In this document: positions 47,685 through 57,219 of the stretch, piece after piece
How positions within the stretch are numbered: position 1 is the stretch's first letter
Layout of the letters: every line of letters begins with the position of its first letter
Source: Andalucia godoyi
Taxonomy: Eukaryota; Discoba; Jakobea; Jakobida; Andaluciidae
DNA: 64,000 nt
Assembly: GCA_009859145.1 (NCBI GenBank)
Contig: VRVR01000033.1
Coordinates: 1-64,000, forward strand
Direction: 5' to 3'
Notes under the pieces: generated by a model
Database searches by the model: none
What the model was told of the DNA's origin: nothing
What the model saw: the letters and a program-made list of their open reading frames with translations, nothing else
Translations under genes and position numbers: made by a program

Positions 47685-49805
47685 TTAGTCAACAGACTCC
47701 ATTTCGGAATCAACAGCGGAGACCTCCGGTGCAGCAGCGGAAGACGAGGAAGAGTCGTCGGACGAGGAAGAACCATCAAGGGAGAGTCCGAGCTTGATCA
47801 TTCTGTGGATGCGGTTTGCATAGTCGGCGGGGTTGTCAAGGGAGAAACCAGAAACCAAAAGGGCGGTCTCGAAGAGCAGGAAGATCAGATCCTTTGCAGT
47901 CTTGTCAACGGACTCGGCACAGCGCTTGCGGAGTTCGTCAACGATCGGGTGGTTGGGGTTGAGCTCCATGGTCTTGCGAGAGGCCATGTACGTGGACATG
48001 GACGAGTCACGGAGGGCCTGGGCCTTCATGATGCGCTCCATGTTGGCCGACCAACCGAACTCACCGGTGACCAGGATGCATGGGGATTCAACCATGCGGT
48101 CTCCGAGGATAACCTTCTCAACCTTGTCGCCAAGAACTTCCTTGACGGACTTGCAGAGGCCCTCGAACTGCGCCTTGCGCTCCTCCTTGGACTTCTTCTC
48201 GTCCTCAGTCTCGTCGGGGAACACGAGTCCCTCCTTGGTGACACAGACAAGCTTCTTGCCCTCGAATTCACGAAGCTGCTGGACGCAGTACTCGTCGATC
48301 GGCTCAACCATGAAGAGGACTTCGAGGTCACGCTTCTTGCAGGCCTCGAGGAACGGCGACTTCTCGACGGCAGCCTTGGACTCGCCGGTGATGTAGTAGA
48401 TGTCCTTCTGGGACTCCTTCATGCGCGAGATGTAGTCCTTCAGCGTGGTCATCTCCTCGCCGGACTTGGTGGAGTGGTAGCGGAGCAGCTCGGCGAGCTT
48501 CGTGCGGTTGGCGGTATCCTCGTGGATTCCGAGCTTGAGGTTCTTGGAGAACGACTCGTAGAACTTCTTGTAGTCCTCTGCATTCTCGGAGATCTCAAAG
48601 AAGAGATCGATGCACTTCTTGACGAGGTTCTTGCGGATGACCTTGAGGATCTTGTTCTGCTGGAGCATTTCACGAGAAATGTTCAACGGCAAATCTTCCG
48701 AGTCCACAACTCCCTTGACGAACGACAGCCATTCGGGGATGATCTCTGCGCAGTCGTCCATGATGAACACACGGCGGACATACAACTTGATGTTGTTCTG
48801 GTTCTTCTTAGTGTCGAACATGTCGAAAGGTGCGCGCTTGGGGACGTAGATGACGGCCTTGAACTCAAGCTGTCCCTCCACAGAGAAGTGCTTGACGGCA
48901 AGGTGCTCCTCCCAGTCGTTGGAGATTGCCTTGTAGAAGCTGGCATACTCCTCCTTGGTAACATCCTTGGGGTCGCGCGTCCAGATGGGCTTGGCGGTGT
49001 TGAGGTGCTCGAACTTCTCCTCGGTTTCCGAAACCTTCTTCTTGCTCTTCTTCTCCTTCTTCTCCTCGGCGTCTGTGACGTCCTCGATCTTTGCCTCGTC
49101 GCCCTCAGGCTTCTTCTCCTCTGCGGCCTCCTCTTCCTCAACTTCCTTCTCAACAGTCTTCTTGACGAAGAGGTAGATTGGGTATCCAATGAACTCGGAG
49201 TGTTTCTTGACAAGGTCGCGAACCTTCTTCTCGTCATTGTAGTCTGCCTGGTCCTCCTTCATGTGCAAGATGAGCATGGATCCACGAGTCAGCTTCTTTC
49301 CAGAAACGGAACCCTCGGGGTCATGAGTAACCTCGAATGTACCACCGGCAGAAGACTCCCAGATGTGCTGGTCATCGTCGTTGTGCTTCGAGATGACGGT
49401 CACGCGCTCGGCAACAAGGTACGCAGAGTAGAATCCGACTCCGAACTGTCCAATGAGCGAAATGTCTGCACCAGCCTGGAGAGCCTCCATGAACTGCTTA
49501 GTACCAGAACGAGCGATCGTTCCCAGGTTGTTGATCAAGTCTGCCTTGGTCATACCGATACCAGTATCGCGGATCGTCAGCGTGTTCGACTCCTTGTCCG
49601 GAATGATATCAATGCGCAGATCGGGCTCGGTGTCAAGAGCAGCCTTGTTCGTAAGACCAATGTGGCGGATCTTGTCAAGGGCATCTGACGCGTTCGAAAT
49701 CAACTCGCGAAGGAAGATCTCCTTGTTCGAGTAGAACGTGTTGATGATCAAAGACATCAACTGCGTGATGTCTGATTGGAACTTGTAAGTCTCGGCGTTC
49801 GACAT
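47685..49805 (-). CDS. HSP90: Cytosolic heat-shock protein 90
   Basis: 706 residues from the ATG at 49805 ([13 protein letters not shown]). HSP90 is a dimeric ATP-dependent chaperone for kinases, receptors and other clients. It shows the GHKL ATPase site ([39 protein letters not shown]), the acidic charged linker ([15 protein letters not shown], about 220-260), the middle domain ([29 protein letters not shown]) and the dimerisation domain. It ends MESVD rather than the usual cytosolic MEEVD, the TPR-cochaperone docking peptide; the cytosolic class is otherwise clear because there is no signal or KDEL. Codon usage is strongly biased toward C/G third positions, fitting high expression. Confidence 0.97.
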   Translation of the reverse strand: MSNAETYKFQSDITQLMSLIINTFYSNKEIFLRELISNASDALDKIRHIGLTNKAALDTEPDLRIDIIPDKESNTLTIRDTGIGMTKADLINNLGTIARSGTKQFMEALQAGADISLIGQFGVGFYSAYLVAERVTVISKHNDDDQHIWESSAGGTFEVTHDPEGSVSGKKLTRGSMLILHMKEDQADYNDEKKVRDLVKKHSEFIGYPIYLFVKKTVEKEVEEEEAAEEKKPEGDEAKIEDVTDAEEKKEKKSKKKVSETEEKFEHLNTAKPIWTRDPKDVTKEEYASFYKAISNDWEEHLAVKHFSVEGQLEFKAVIYVPKRAPFDMFDTKKNQNNIKLYVRRVFIMDDCAEIIPEWLSFVKGVVDSEDLPLNISREMLQQNKILKVIRKNLVKKCIDLFFEISENAEDYKKFYESFSKNLKLGIHEDTANRTKLAELLRYHSTKSGEEMTTLKDYISRMKESQKDIYYITGESKAAVEKSPFLEACKKRDLEVLFMVEPIDEYCVQQLREFEGKKLVCVTKEGLVFPDETEDEKKSKEERKAQFEGLCKSVKEVLGDKVEKVILGDRMVESPCILVTGEFGWSANMERIMKAQALRDSSMSTYMASRKTMELNPNHPIVDELRKRCAESVDKTAKDLIFLLFETALLVSGFSLDNPADYANRIHRMIKLGLSLDGSSSSDDSSSSSAAAPEVSAVDSEMESVD

Positions 49806-50205
49806 TTCTGCTGGGTGGCTTTCAGAAAAAATATGCAAGGACAAGATTTCTTGAAATGTGTCAACAAAGAACGGAAAAAAGAGAGAGAGAGAGAGAGAGG
49901 AAAAGAAAAAGTGAAGAAGAAACAAAGAAAGAAAGAGGAGAAAGCGAGAACTAAAAAGCACGAAACCGAAGGCTCATTTAAAAGTGTCGCAAGTGCGAAG
50001 AGGCGATGACGTCGCAAGCACGCAATCACGTCAAGTGGTTACGTCATAGCTCCACGGTGGGCAAACCACGTCACGCCGGACCTTTTCTGGTTTTCATTTG
50101 AATGACTCGAGAGGGCGAAAAATATATATACATAATGCTGTGCTTTTATTTTACAACAGGCAGCGCCTTGGCGGGGGGGGGGGGGGGGGGGTCAGATAAT
50201 AATAC
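49806..50205. promoter_or_regulatory. HSP90 upstream region and SANT gene 3' flank
   Basis: 400 bases. Next to the HSP90 start is a (GA)n purine run on the plus strand (49880-49925), a pyrimidine leader for HSP90. I found no perfect set of three alternating nGAAn heat-shock units. A run of 19 Gs is at 50173-50191. Confidence 0.45.
50173..50191. repeat. Run of 19 guanines
   Basis: A pure G19 run on the plus strand (C19 on the coding strand of the SANT gene) lies 14 bases after that gene's stop. It is a candidate quadruplex former and a likely length-variable site. Confidence 0.95.
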
Positions 50206-51261
50206 TTAAAACAGCAGAGAAGAGGCGCGTTCGAGCTCTTCATCGCAGTCTTGTCCGGATGCGAATCCTTCATCCATGGACTCGCCGCCAGACTCGATCC
50301 AAATGACTCCGGGGAGCCAGATCTCAGTACCGGACTCACACCCATCTTCAGAACTGCTGGTGGTGCCAAGCCGAACCGTATCCATCCCTTCATTGCCACT
50401 CTTGTTGTTCTCTCCGTACTCGCCAAGCAGCAGCTCCTGGTCCATCTTTCGAACCCTTGCTGCACGCTCACGAACTGCATGCTTGAACTCTTGAAACGAC
50501 GCATACCGCTTCACAACCATCCGTGCAGACGCATCTTCGGCTCCATGCTCCGGACGAATGGCGACCTTCACATTCGTTCGGCGCCGTTTCTTTCCTCGAC
50601 GGCTCCTCTTCGCAGCGCCCTCTTCGAGTTCAAAATTGTCATTTTCGCTGGCTTCGTCGTCTGAACTGGAGTCGATCTTGAAAGAGGCTCGCTTTCTTCG
50701 GACTGCTCTTCGCCTTGTGGGCTGCTGCCGTTGCTGCTGCAGCTCTTCGGAAGGACGGCACGAGTCACCGCACATCTGGCTGAGCAACAGGCCATCAAAC
50801 TGCCGCTTCCGAACAAGCCTCACAAAGGCATGAAATGCCTCCGACTCCAGTTTCAAACGAATGGAGGAAAACGACCGGTTTGGAACAAACATTTGCAAAA
50901 AGGGGAGCGTTTCTGGCCCGATTTTCTTATCTCCAGTAATTTCAATGGCCTTCTTCAATGCCAAAAGCTCGTCTTCCGTCCACCTGCCTGTGTCATACGC
51001 TTGGGGATGGCTGTGTTGAGCAGGCTCATCCATCTGGACAGAGAACACTGGTGGAAGCGGAGTGCGATCGTCCGCCTCAACGGGTCTCGAATTCGAAATC
51101 GACAATACCGAAGCAGCCGAAAGTGAGGCAGCTGCCTCCGGGATGCCTACTCCATGAGAAGGGATCGACGAACTTGGAACACACGGAATGGACACAGACG
51201 ACAGAATGACACGTGCTTGCTTGAGAGATTCAAAACGAGACAGAAAGGCATCATCTGTCAT
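50206..51261 (-). CDS. SANT/Myb-like domain nuclear protein, unknown
   Basis: 351 residues from the ATG at 51261 (MTDDAFLSRFESL). A single SANT-like helix set lies around residue 115 (GRWTEDELLALKKAIEITG). The protein also has a strongly basic patch with nuclear-localisation character (KRSRRGKKRRRTNVKV, about 235) and acidic Ser/Asp-rich stretches. It is likely a chromatin or transcription protein. No close family was recognised, and one SANT module alone does not prove DNA binding. Confidence 0.7.
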   Translation of the reverse strand: MTDDAFLSRFESLKQARVILSSVSIPCVPSSSIPSHGVGIPEAAASLSAASVLSISNSRPVEADDRTPLPPVFSVQMDEPAQHSHPQAYDTGRWTEDELLALKKAIEITGDKKIGPETLPFLQMFVPNRSFSSIRLKLESEAFHAFVRLVRKRQFDGLLLSQMCGDSCRPSEELQQQRQQPTRRRAVRRKRASFKIDSSSDDEASENDNFELEEGAAKRSRRGKKRRRTNVKVAIRPEHGAEDASARMVVKRYASFQEFKHAVRERAARVRKMDQELLLGEYGENNKSGNEGMDTVRLGTTSSSEDGCESGTEIWLPGVIWIESGGESMDEGFASGQDCDEELERASSLLF

Positions 51262-51515
51262 TTGGATGACATTGAAATAACTCTTCAAAATTAAAATTAA
51301 AAAACCAGAATGCCTGGTACTCCCAATCGCGCGTCTTTTCAAGTATTAATCTTATTTTTTTCATTATTATTTTTTGCGCATGGTTTTTCGGCTTGCTGTC
51401 GTTGTTGTTGTTGCTGTTGGTTTTGCTTTTGGTTTTTGAAAAGGAAATCCGCAAAACCGTGGAAGAAATTGTGAGTTGTCATTTTCAATGCTGGAAAATG
51501 CAGGACTTGTTGTAA
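51262..51515. other. Upstream region of SANT gene
   Basis: 254 AT-rich bases between the SANT start and the tRNA. A TTGTTG run is at about 51399-51425. No gene was seen. Confidence 0.4.
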
Positions 51516-51616
51516 GACACGATGGCCGAGCGGTTAAGGCGTTTGACTCGAACGACTGAAATGTCCGAGTATATCAATTGGGATCTCCCGCGCAGGTTCG
51601 AATCCTGTTCGTGTCG
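51516..51616 (+). tRNA. tRNA-Ser(CGA) with 20-nt intron
   Basis: The acceptor arms GACACGA and TCGTGTC pair fully, followed by a G discriminator typical of serine. The D arm (GCCGAGCGGTTAAGGC), anticodon CGA at 51549-51551, long variable arm (GGGATCTCCC) and T arm (GCAGGTTCGAATCCTGT) mark a class II tRNA. A 20-base intron at 51553-51572 sits at the usual position after base 37. Its CGAG (51566-51569) pairs with the loop bases CTCG (51547-51550), as expected of tRNA introns. One apparent T-T mismatch exists at the outer anticodon-stem pair. A Pol III terminator T run follows. Confidence 0.93.
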
Positions 51617-51620
51617 CTTG

Positions 51621-51631
51621 TTTTTTTTTGT
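51621..51631 (+). terminator. Pol III T-run terminator after tRNA-Ser
   Basis: A run of nine Ts begins about six bases after the tRNA's discriminator base, the normal RNA polymerase III stop signal. Confidence 0.8.
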
Positions 51632-51997
51632 TTGTATACCTGTTTCTTCCCTTTTCATTTTTCCTTTTTGATCTTTCTTGAGTCATTGGAGGTTCTTGGA
51701 CTGACATGACATGTCACACGACACCCCATGAATCCTTCCGTTTCGTGTGTCTCGTGCCCGCCAAAGCATTGCAGAAAATAATATCATAAACGACTTTGCA
51801 AAAAACCCCATTTTATTCTTTGGAAACGAAGTGCACAATTTCTGATCTCGATCTGACGTTGACTCCTCACGCTAGGAACTTTCATTCTTTTTTTGTTTCC
51901 TTCTTCTCTCGGTCTGCGTCACTCTCACACTCGCTCCCGCTCCTGCTCTCACTCTGCGTCTCAGTCTTGACTTGACTTGACTAGGATTGCTGGCTCG
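51632..51997. promoter_or_regulatory. Upstream region of IFT121
   Basis: 366 bases. The last 100 are pyrimidine-rich with CTC/TCTC and CGCTCCCGCTCC repeats, then a small repeat CTTGACTTGACTTGAC at 51966-51981 just before the ATG. No X-box-like RFX site was seen. Confidence 0.4.
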
Positions 51998-54900
51998 ATG
52001 TTTGCGTACTTGTCGAAAAAGATTGCGATTCCCAACAAGACACGTTTGAAATGCGTTGCGTGGAACACAAATCCCGATGGCGGATACATTGCTTGTGGGG
52101 GAGAAGAGTCTCTTCTTAAAGTTCTGAAGCTGGAAGCTGGCGCTCTTCGCGAAGGAGATGCGATTTGCACGCTCGCAGCACCGACAACATTGACTATGAA
52201 TCAGTCGCTACCCAACCATTCCAACACGGTCTTCTCTGCGGTGTGGAATCCTGTGCATTCTAAACTAACCACAGTGGACTTGTCGGGCATGATCATCGTC
52301 TGGATGCTGCACAAAGGGCAGTTTGCGGAAGAAATGGTGAACCACCGCGATAATGCAACAGTCGCATCCATTGCTTGGTCGCATCAAGGCGATAAAATTT
52401 GCATTGTGTATGATGACGGACTTGTCATTGTGGGTTCTGTGGACGGAAATCGCATTTGGGGAAAACCGGCGCTCTCGTCGCAGCCGACTCCGCTGTCTCC
52501 CTGCAAGAATGCTCTCCAGTGGTCTCCGGATGGCTCAAGAATATTGGTTGGCACATACTCGGCAGGTTCTCGTACAGAGCTCGTCTCTATTGACTCCACA
52601 TCCGCGCAGGTTACTTCGGTATCCACTCTTGCTGCCTTGGCAGATGTTGCCGCGGACTCGTTCGTCTCTCTTCAGTGGTCTCCAGCGACCAATTTCATGG
52701 TCGCTGCGTTTTCTCGAGGAAGAGTCCAAATCATGAGGGCCGACGCGCCGCCTGACGAGGTTCCCATCATCATTGATACTAAAATGACCAATACCTGCGC
52801 GTGCGCGTCGCCTGACGGCACCCTCCTGGCGGTCGGAGGTTATATGAAAGGCGGCAGCTCGGGCAAGAGCGAGGGACACAACATGGTGCAGTTTTATGCT
52901 GTGCACAGCGGAAGGCATGTGTGCTCCCTCAAGGTGCCCGGGACCCCGGCCCTGGACTCCGTCTCGTTTGATGCCTCCGGCCTGCGCATTTGCATGGCAG
53001 TCGACGGTTATCTGTACTTTGCTCATCTGCGGCCGGCATACAAATGGGGGTTCTGTGCTCCTCACACTGTTGTGTACTCCTTTTTGAAGCAAAAGCGAAT
53101 CGAAACCGCGCTGATGTTCTGGAATGCCAAGTCTGGCGAGAAGCATTTGAAGTACGTCAAGCATTTCAAGCTGATGGCAACGCACAATGACCAGGCGCTG
53201 CTGTGTGCCAGGACAGATGATGACCAGCCCGCTGCATCGAATCCTCCAGGAAACAACACCAACACCGCGAATTCCAGTCCAAATGCCGGACCTGGTGCAA
53301 AAGAAGACCATGTGCTTGTCCTTTGCAATTCTATAGGGGCTCCACTGGACTCGAAACGACTCGTTGCCAGCGGGGAGCCTAGAGCAATCGGGCTTGCGTT
53401 GGGTGCTATTGCCTGCGCATTTGAAAACCATGTGTTGCTCTGGGCGAGGAATCAAGCGGGTTCGGCCACTGTGACTGCCGCAAATGTAGGCTCAGGTCAA
53501 GAGAGCTCGTCTTCTCTCTTCGGGAAAGAGCGAGTAGTGAAACTGGATGGTTCGGGAGATCCGATTTGCGCAATGTGCGTTTCCGATTCTTGTATCTGGA
53601 TTGGTCGGGAATCTGGTGTTTTGCTGCGGTATTCTCTCCCTTTGCTGCAACTTGACCAGAAGCTGATTCACAAGTCCAGACCACATTCGCTGCACCTGAA
53701 CTGCGTGGGCACAAAAGTCCTGGTTCTTGACGTCAATGGCAGTTTGCAGCTGTACGAGGCATACTCTTCAGGGTCTGCACTTTCTGCAAATTCTGGATCG
53801 AGTTCCGCTCCGGCTGGACAATCTACGCCGACGCTCCTGACTCGGCTGGAATCGTTTGAGCGAAAAGATGTTTGGTCTGTGGTGTGGGCGACGGACCATG
53901 CCGACCGGTTTGCCTGTGTGGAAAAGTCAAGACTGCTCATATTTAATGGTACTGAACCGGAGGATCCTCTGGAGTCTTCCGCACACGTTTGCGCCTTTGG
54001 AAATCTCAAGGTGAAAACGGTTTCGATTGACGATCTGGTTCGGTTTTCCAATCCCGAAACACCAATCCGGGAAACGTACTGCGTTCTGGAATCGAAGGCT
54101 TTGCGAGACACCCGAACGATGCTTGCTGCTGCATCGACGCAGTTTGCTGGATCCGGAAACAAAACCGAAAGCGTTTCTGCTTCCGCATCCAAGCCACAGG
54201 ACAACAGCAGTACGTCCCTGGCTCTCTCGGATGCATTCGCGTTCGTGAATCAGCATTCTCACCCTCGTCTTTGGAAGTTACTGGCGGAAGCTGCGCTAAC
54301 TCAGTTGGATTTCTCTCTTGCGGAGCGTGCTTTTGTGGCGTACCGTGACTATGCCGGGCTCGTTTTTGTGCGACGTGTGCGAAGACTTCGCGACCCGCGG
54401 CTGCAGAAAGCAGACGTGTTCACGTATTTCAAGCGCTTCGATGACGCCGATCGAGAGTATCGCAAGATGGATCGATCCGATCTGGCACTGGACCTGCGCA
54501 GACGGCTAGGCGACTGGACTGCGGTGATTCAGGCCCTGAATTCGCCCGGCTCAGCCTCCTCATTTGTCGGTGGCGATGGCATGGATGCACACGGCTCTGT
54601 ATCGTCGTCTGTGAGCGATGCCGATGTCATTCTGAAGGAAGCGTACCAACGATATGGTGAGTACTTTTTGGAGCGCCACCAGTACGCCAAGGCTGCACCG
54701 TACTTTCAGCAATCGGGGGATCTCGGAAAACTTGCGCTTTGCTATGATCGGCTCGACGACTTTTCTGCAATGGAGAAAATGGTGGAGACTCTCCCGTCCT
54801 GCTCACCACTTGCATTCGGTACGAAGACGGCCACTGCAGCCGTGGGCTCGTCCACCGAGCATGCTCCTGTCCTGGTTTTCCTCGGGAAGAGACTTGGTGC

Positions 54901-56239
54901 TGCAGGACTGTCCCGACGAGCCATGGATGCTTTTGTGAAAGCTGGTGATGTCAAGGCTGCAATTGACAGCTGCATTGCTCTTAACGAGTGGGAACGCGCG
55001 CTGCAGCTCGCTGCGACGACTGGCTATGATGGCTCCTCGGGCACGGGCAAGCAACAGGTGAATGTTGAAAAACTGCTCTCACAGTACGCAGCACATCTCA
55101 AGACGCAAGGTCAGATTGGCCAAGCGATTGAATTGTTCCGCAAGGCAAATCGACATGTGGAATCTGCAAAGATGCTTCAGCGCCTAGGTCTGGACGAATT
55201 AAAGGTTGTTGGGGCGAAAGCCAACCTTGCTCGTGTCAAGAAGATCTTTGTCCTTGCGGCGCTGGATATGGACCACTGGAAACGAGTTTCCCTGGCCTCT
55301 ACCGCCGTAGGAAACACAGCAAGCGGCTCGACGTCCGGCGCGGTTTCCGTATCGCAGAGAACTACCGCTGCTGCAACAGCATTTTTGGAATCCTTGATTC
55401 AGGAAGATCTGGATTCTGCATCGGCGGGATCTGCTTCTTCTGGTGGACGCTCCAAAAACAGCTCAGAAGGGTCCGTTGCTCGCGCCACCGTCGACTCGAA
55501 TGCCTGGCATGCTGCAGAAGGAGTGCACTTCTATCTCTTGGCGGAGCGCCACTTGTACGAAAAGCGATTTGTGGATGCTGTTCGGACCGCACTGTTGTTG
55601 ATGGCCTATGAGGATGTCCTGCCCGTGTTTGACGTGTACGCCTTGATTGCAGTGACTGCGTATCATGCTCGATGGTACGCGACGTGTGCGCGTGCATTTC
55701 TGCGCCTGGAGTCCATTGCACTCTTGTCTTCGTCTGCTGCTTCGGCTTCTGCGGTTCCCATTGCAGCCGGTTCATCTGGGAATGCAGGGTCTGGAGCGCA
55801 GGAAGAGTGGTCGCATCTGTTCCTTGATTCCACAGGCGTTTCTTTGTTCTCTGCAGGTGCCTCGAGTCCAATTGGTGGTTCAGGCTTGTTGCAATCGCGG
55901 TCCGTCGGCCAAACAGCTGTTGCAATCTTTTCTCGACATCCGCCCACCGATCCACCGACTGCGGATTCCGACAAGAAGCAAATTTCCATGTTCACTGGTG
56001 TGAATCTGCTCTCTGCTACGGGAGCAAGCTCGGATGATAGTACATTCTTGACGTCTGTCACGGACAGACCGGTTCCTTGCGTCGGTACTGGTCGTCTCTT
56101 GCCCGGATCCGCTGCCGTGGGTGGCTCTGCCGTGTGGAAATGCAAGGCCTGCCGCCATGTCATGATTGAGCAAGAAGTCGCTGCCAGAGTCGCCTGTCCA
56201 CTGTGCCACTCCGCAATCAAAACAGGATCGGGGCGATAA
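51998..56239 (+). CDS. IFT121: Intraflagellar transport protein IFT121 (WDR35)
   Basis: 1413 residues from the ATG at 51998, which gives the family start MFAYLSKKIAIPN. The usual length is about 1180-1250; extra serine/glycine-rich loops account for the excess. Two N-terminal WD40 propellers carry unmistakable blocks (YIACGGEESLLKVLKLE, KICIVYDDGLVIVGSVDGNRIWG, VLVLCNSIGAPLD, RESGVLLRYSLP). A TPR solenoid follows, with HPRLWKLLAEAAL and KMDRSDLALDLRRRLGDW. The protein ends with a zinc ribbon (CKACRHVMIEQE, CPLCHSAI). IFT121 is a core subunit of IFT-A, which drives retrograde ciliary transport and entry of membrane proteins. It shows that the organism builds cilia. Confidence 0.97.
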   Translation: MFAYLSKKIAIPNKTRLKCVAWNTNPDGGYIACGGEESLLKVLKLEAGALREGDAICTLAAPTTLTMNQSLPNHSNTVFSAVWNPVHSKLTTVDLSGMIIVWMLHKGQFAEEMVNHRDNATVASIAWSHQGDKICIVYDDGLVIVGSVDGNRIWGKPALSSQPTPLSPCKNALQWSPDGSRILVGTYSAGSRTELVSIDSTSAQVTSVSTLAALADVAADSFVSLQWSPATNFMVAAFSRGRVQIMRADAPPDEVPIIIDTKMTNTCACASPDGTLLAVGGYMKGGSSGKSEGHNMVQFYAVHSGRHVCSLKVPGTPALDSVSFDASGLRICMAVDGYLYFAHLRPAYKWGFCAPHTVVYSFLKQKRIETALMFWNAKSGEKHLKYVKHFKLMATHNDQALLCARTDDDQPAASNPPGNNTNTANSSPNAGPGAKEDHVLVLCNSIGAPLDSKRLVASGEPRAIGLALGAIACAFENHVLLWARNQAGSATVTAANVGSGQESSSSLFGKERVVKLDGSGDPICAMCVSDSCIWIGRESGVLLRYSLPLLQLDQKLIHKSRPHSLHLNCVGTKVLVLDVNGSLQLYEAYSSGSALSANSGSSSAPAGQSTPTLLTRLESFERKDVWSVVWATDHADRFACVEKSRLLIFNGTEPEDPLESSAHVCAFGNLKVKTVSIDDLVRFSNPETPIRETYCVLESKALRDTRTMLAAASTQFAGSGNKTESVSASASKPQDNSSTSLALSDAFAFVNQHSHPRLWKLLAEAALTQLDFSLAERAFVAYRDYAGLVFVRRVRRLRDPRLQKADVFTYFKRFDDADREYRKMDRSDLALDLRRRLGDWTAVIQALNSPGSASSFVGGDGMDAHGSVSSSVSDADVILKEAYQRYGEYFLERHQYAKAAPYFQQSGDLGKLALCYDRLDDFSAMEKMVETLPSCSPLAFGTKTATAAVGSSTEHAPVLVFLGKRLGAAGLSRRAMDAFVKAGDVKAAIDSCIALNEWERALQLAATTGYDGSSGTGKQQVNVEKLLSQYAAHLKTQGQIGQAIELFRKANRHVESAKMLQRLGLDELKVVGAKANLARVKKIFVLAALDMDHWKRVSLASTAVGNTASGSTSGAVSVSQRTTAAATAFLESLIQEDLDSASAGSASSGGRSKNSSEGSVARATVDSNAWHAAEGVHFYLLAERHLYEKRFVDAVRTALLLMAYEDVLPVFDVYALIAVTAYHARWYATCARAFLRLESIALLSSSAASASAVPIAAGSSGNAGSGAQEEWSHLFLDSTGVSLFSAGASSPIGGSGLLQSRSVGQTAVAIFSRHPPTDPPTADSDKKQISMFTGVNLLSATGASSDDSTFLTSVTDRPVPCVGTGRLLPGSAAVGGSAVWKCKACRHVMIEQEVAARVACPLCHSAIKTGSGR

Positions 56240-56685
56240 ATGTGTAAACCTCATTCCTGTACTGTTCTGCTTCTTCTTAGTTTTCCTTTATCGTCATCGG
56301 CGGCGGTGGCGGCGTCATCACTGCTGCAAATATCGGTCTCGAAGCACCAAAAAGAAAATGATGGTCCTGTTGTACAACAAAAGTACACCAAGTGTCCGCT
56401 CGTATTGGTCATCGGCTTACGCTGTCACCGAAGTCAGATCCAAGCCACGTGTTGTCGGTTTCTTTTTATTTGGGACGAGCACCAACTGTTCAATGCAGAT
56501 TGCTTTACATCAAAAAAGGGTCGTCGCTTCTTCCTTCTGCTCTCTGCCTCCGACGAGAGGGTCGGGCATGGCCGGTTTTCGTTTGTTGGGAAGCTCTCTC
56601 TTTCGAGCCATGCGATGTTTTGTCTCTGATGAAAGGTGCTGCTTGAGGGTTCCATTATATTAAAAAACCAAACAAACAAAAGGAA
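56240..56685. other. Downstream flank of IFT121, no gene seen
   Basis: Pyrimidine-rich at first. Only short frames without recognisable content are present. Confidence 0.4.
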
Positions 56686-56970
56686 TCATAGAAGCAGTAA
56701 GAAAAGTGAAGAATGAAAGAAATTTCTCGACTTGACCACCGTAAGAAAATCGTATTCGTTTGATCCTCGTTCAATGTTTGATACGCCAAACCGGTCAACT
56801 GTTTTGTTGCAGGCACGAACGTTGGGAAGTGCTCGGACATTTTCCCCAACTGGGAATGGATGGTTAGGATGAATGAAACCCCGAAGCTTGCGGAACGTTG
56901 AGGATCCTTCCGAGTTGCTAGGCTTTCCCAAGCTGTTTGCGGATTGTGCAGCGTTCTTTAGGTCCTGCAT
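56686..56970 (-). CDS. Possible small protein, unknown
   Basis: A 94-codon frame with an ATG at 56970 reads MQDLKNAAQSANSLGKPSNS at the start and later contains RKLRGFIHPNHPFPVGENV. The composition is protein-like until the last ten residues, which turn hydrophobic (FFHSSLFLLLL). That may mean the true end or a splice site lies earlier. It stands alone in a 980-bp gap, preceded on its strand by AT-rich DNA that could serve as promoter. I recognise no family, and chance openness is possible. Confidence 0.35.
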   Translation of the reverse strand: MQDLKNAAQSANSLGKPSNSEGSSTFRKLRGFIHPNHPFPVGENVRALPNVRACNKTVDRFGVSNIERGSNEYDFLTVVKSRNFFHSSLFLLLL

Positions 56971-57219
56971 GTTTTTCTAACTTTTCTCTTTTTCTTTGCA
57001 TTTTCACTTTGCATTTTTTCTTTTTCTGATATTTTATTATTATTATTTTTTTTAATATTAAAAAAAATCTTTTTATCTTTCATCTACGTGAGATCGATGT
57101 TTCTTCTCTGTCGACCAATTTTTAATTAAAAAAAAAAGAAAAGAAAAGAAAGGAAAAGGAAAAGGAAAAGGAAAAGAAGAAGGGAAAAAAAGACGGACGA
57201 GGAAAAAAGAAAACAAGAA
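56971..57219. other. AT-rich region and (GAAAA)n purine leader of the surface-protein gene
   Basis: AT-rich to 57120, then an almost pure purine run of GAAAA/GGAAAA units (57129-57219) reaches the start codon of the next gene. It is unusual in that other leaders here are pyrimidine-rich on the coding strand. Confidence 0.6.

Noticed and set aside
47805-49688. Plus-strand frame of 627 codons antisense to HSP90
   Set aside because: It is the mirror of a highly codon-biased gene. Strong third-position bias suppresses stops on the opposite strand, and the reading is Leu/Val-rich low-complexity with no domain.
49806-49961. Upstream hydrophobic extension of HSP90 that looks like a signal peptide
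   Set aside because: It is the translation of a pyrimidine leader and lacks an ATG; a cytosolic HSP90 start is clear at 49805.
49806-50205. Heat-shock elements in the HSP90 promoter
   Set aside because: Only isolated GAA/TTC units were found, not three properly alternating and spaced ones.
51632-51997. RFX X-box upstream of IFT121
   Set aside because: I looked for the GTTGCC/GGCAAC pattern in the region and saw none.
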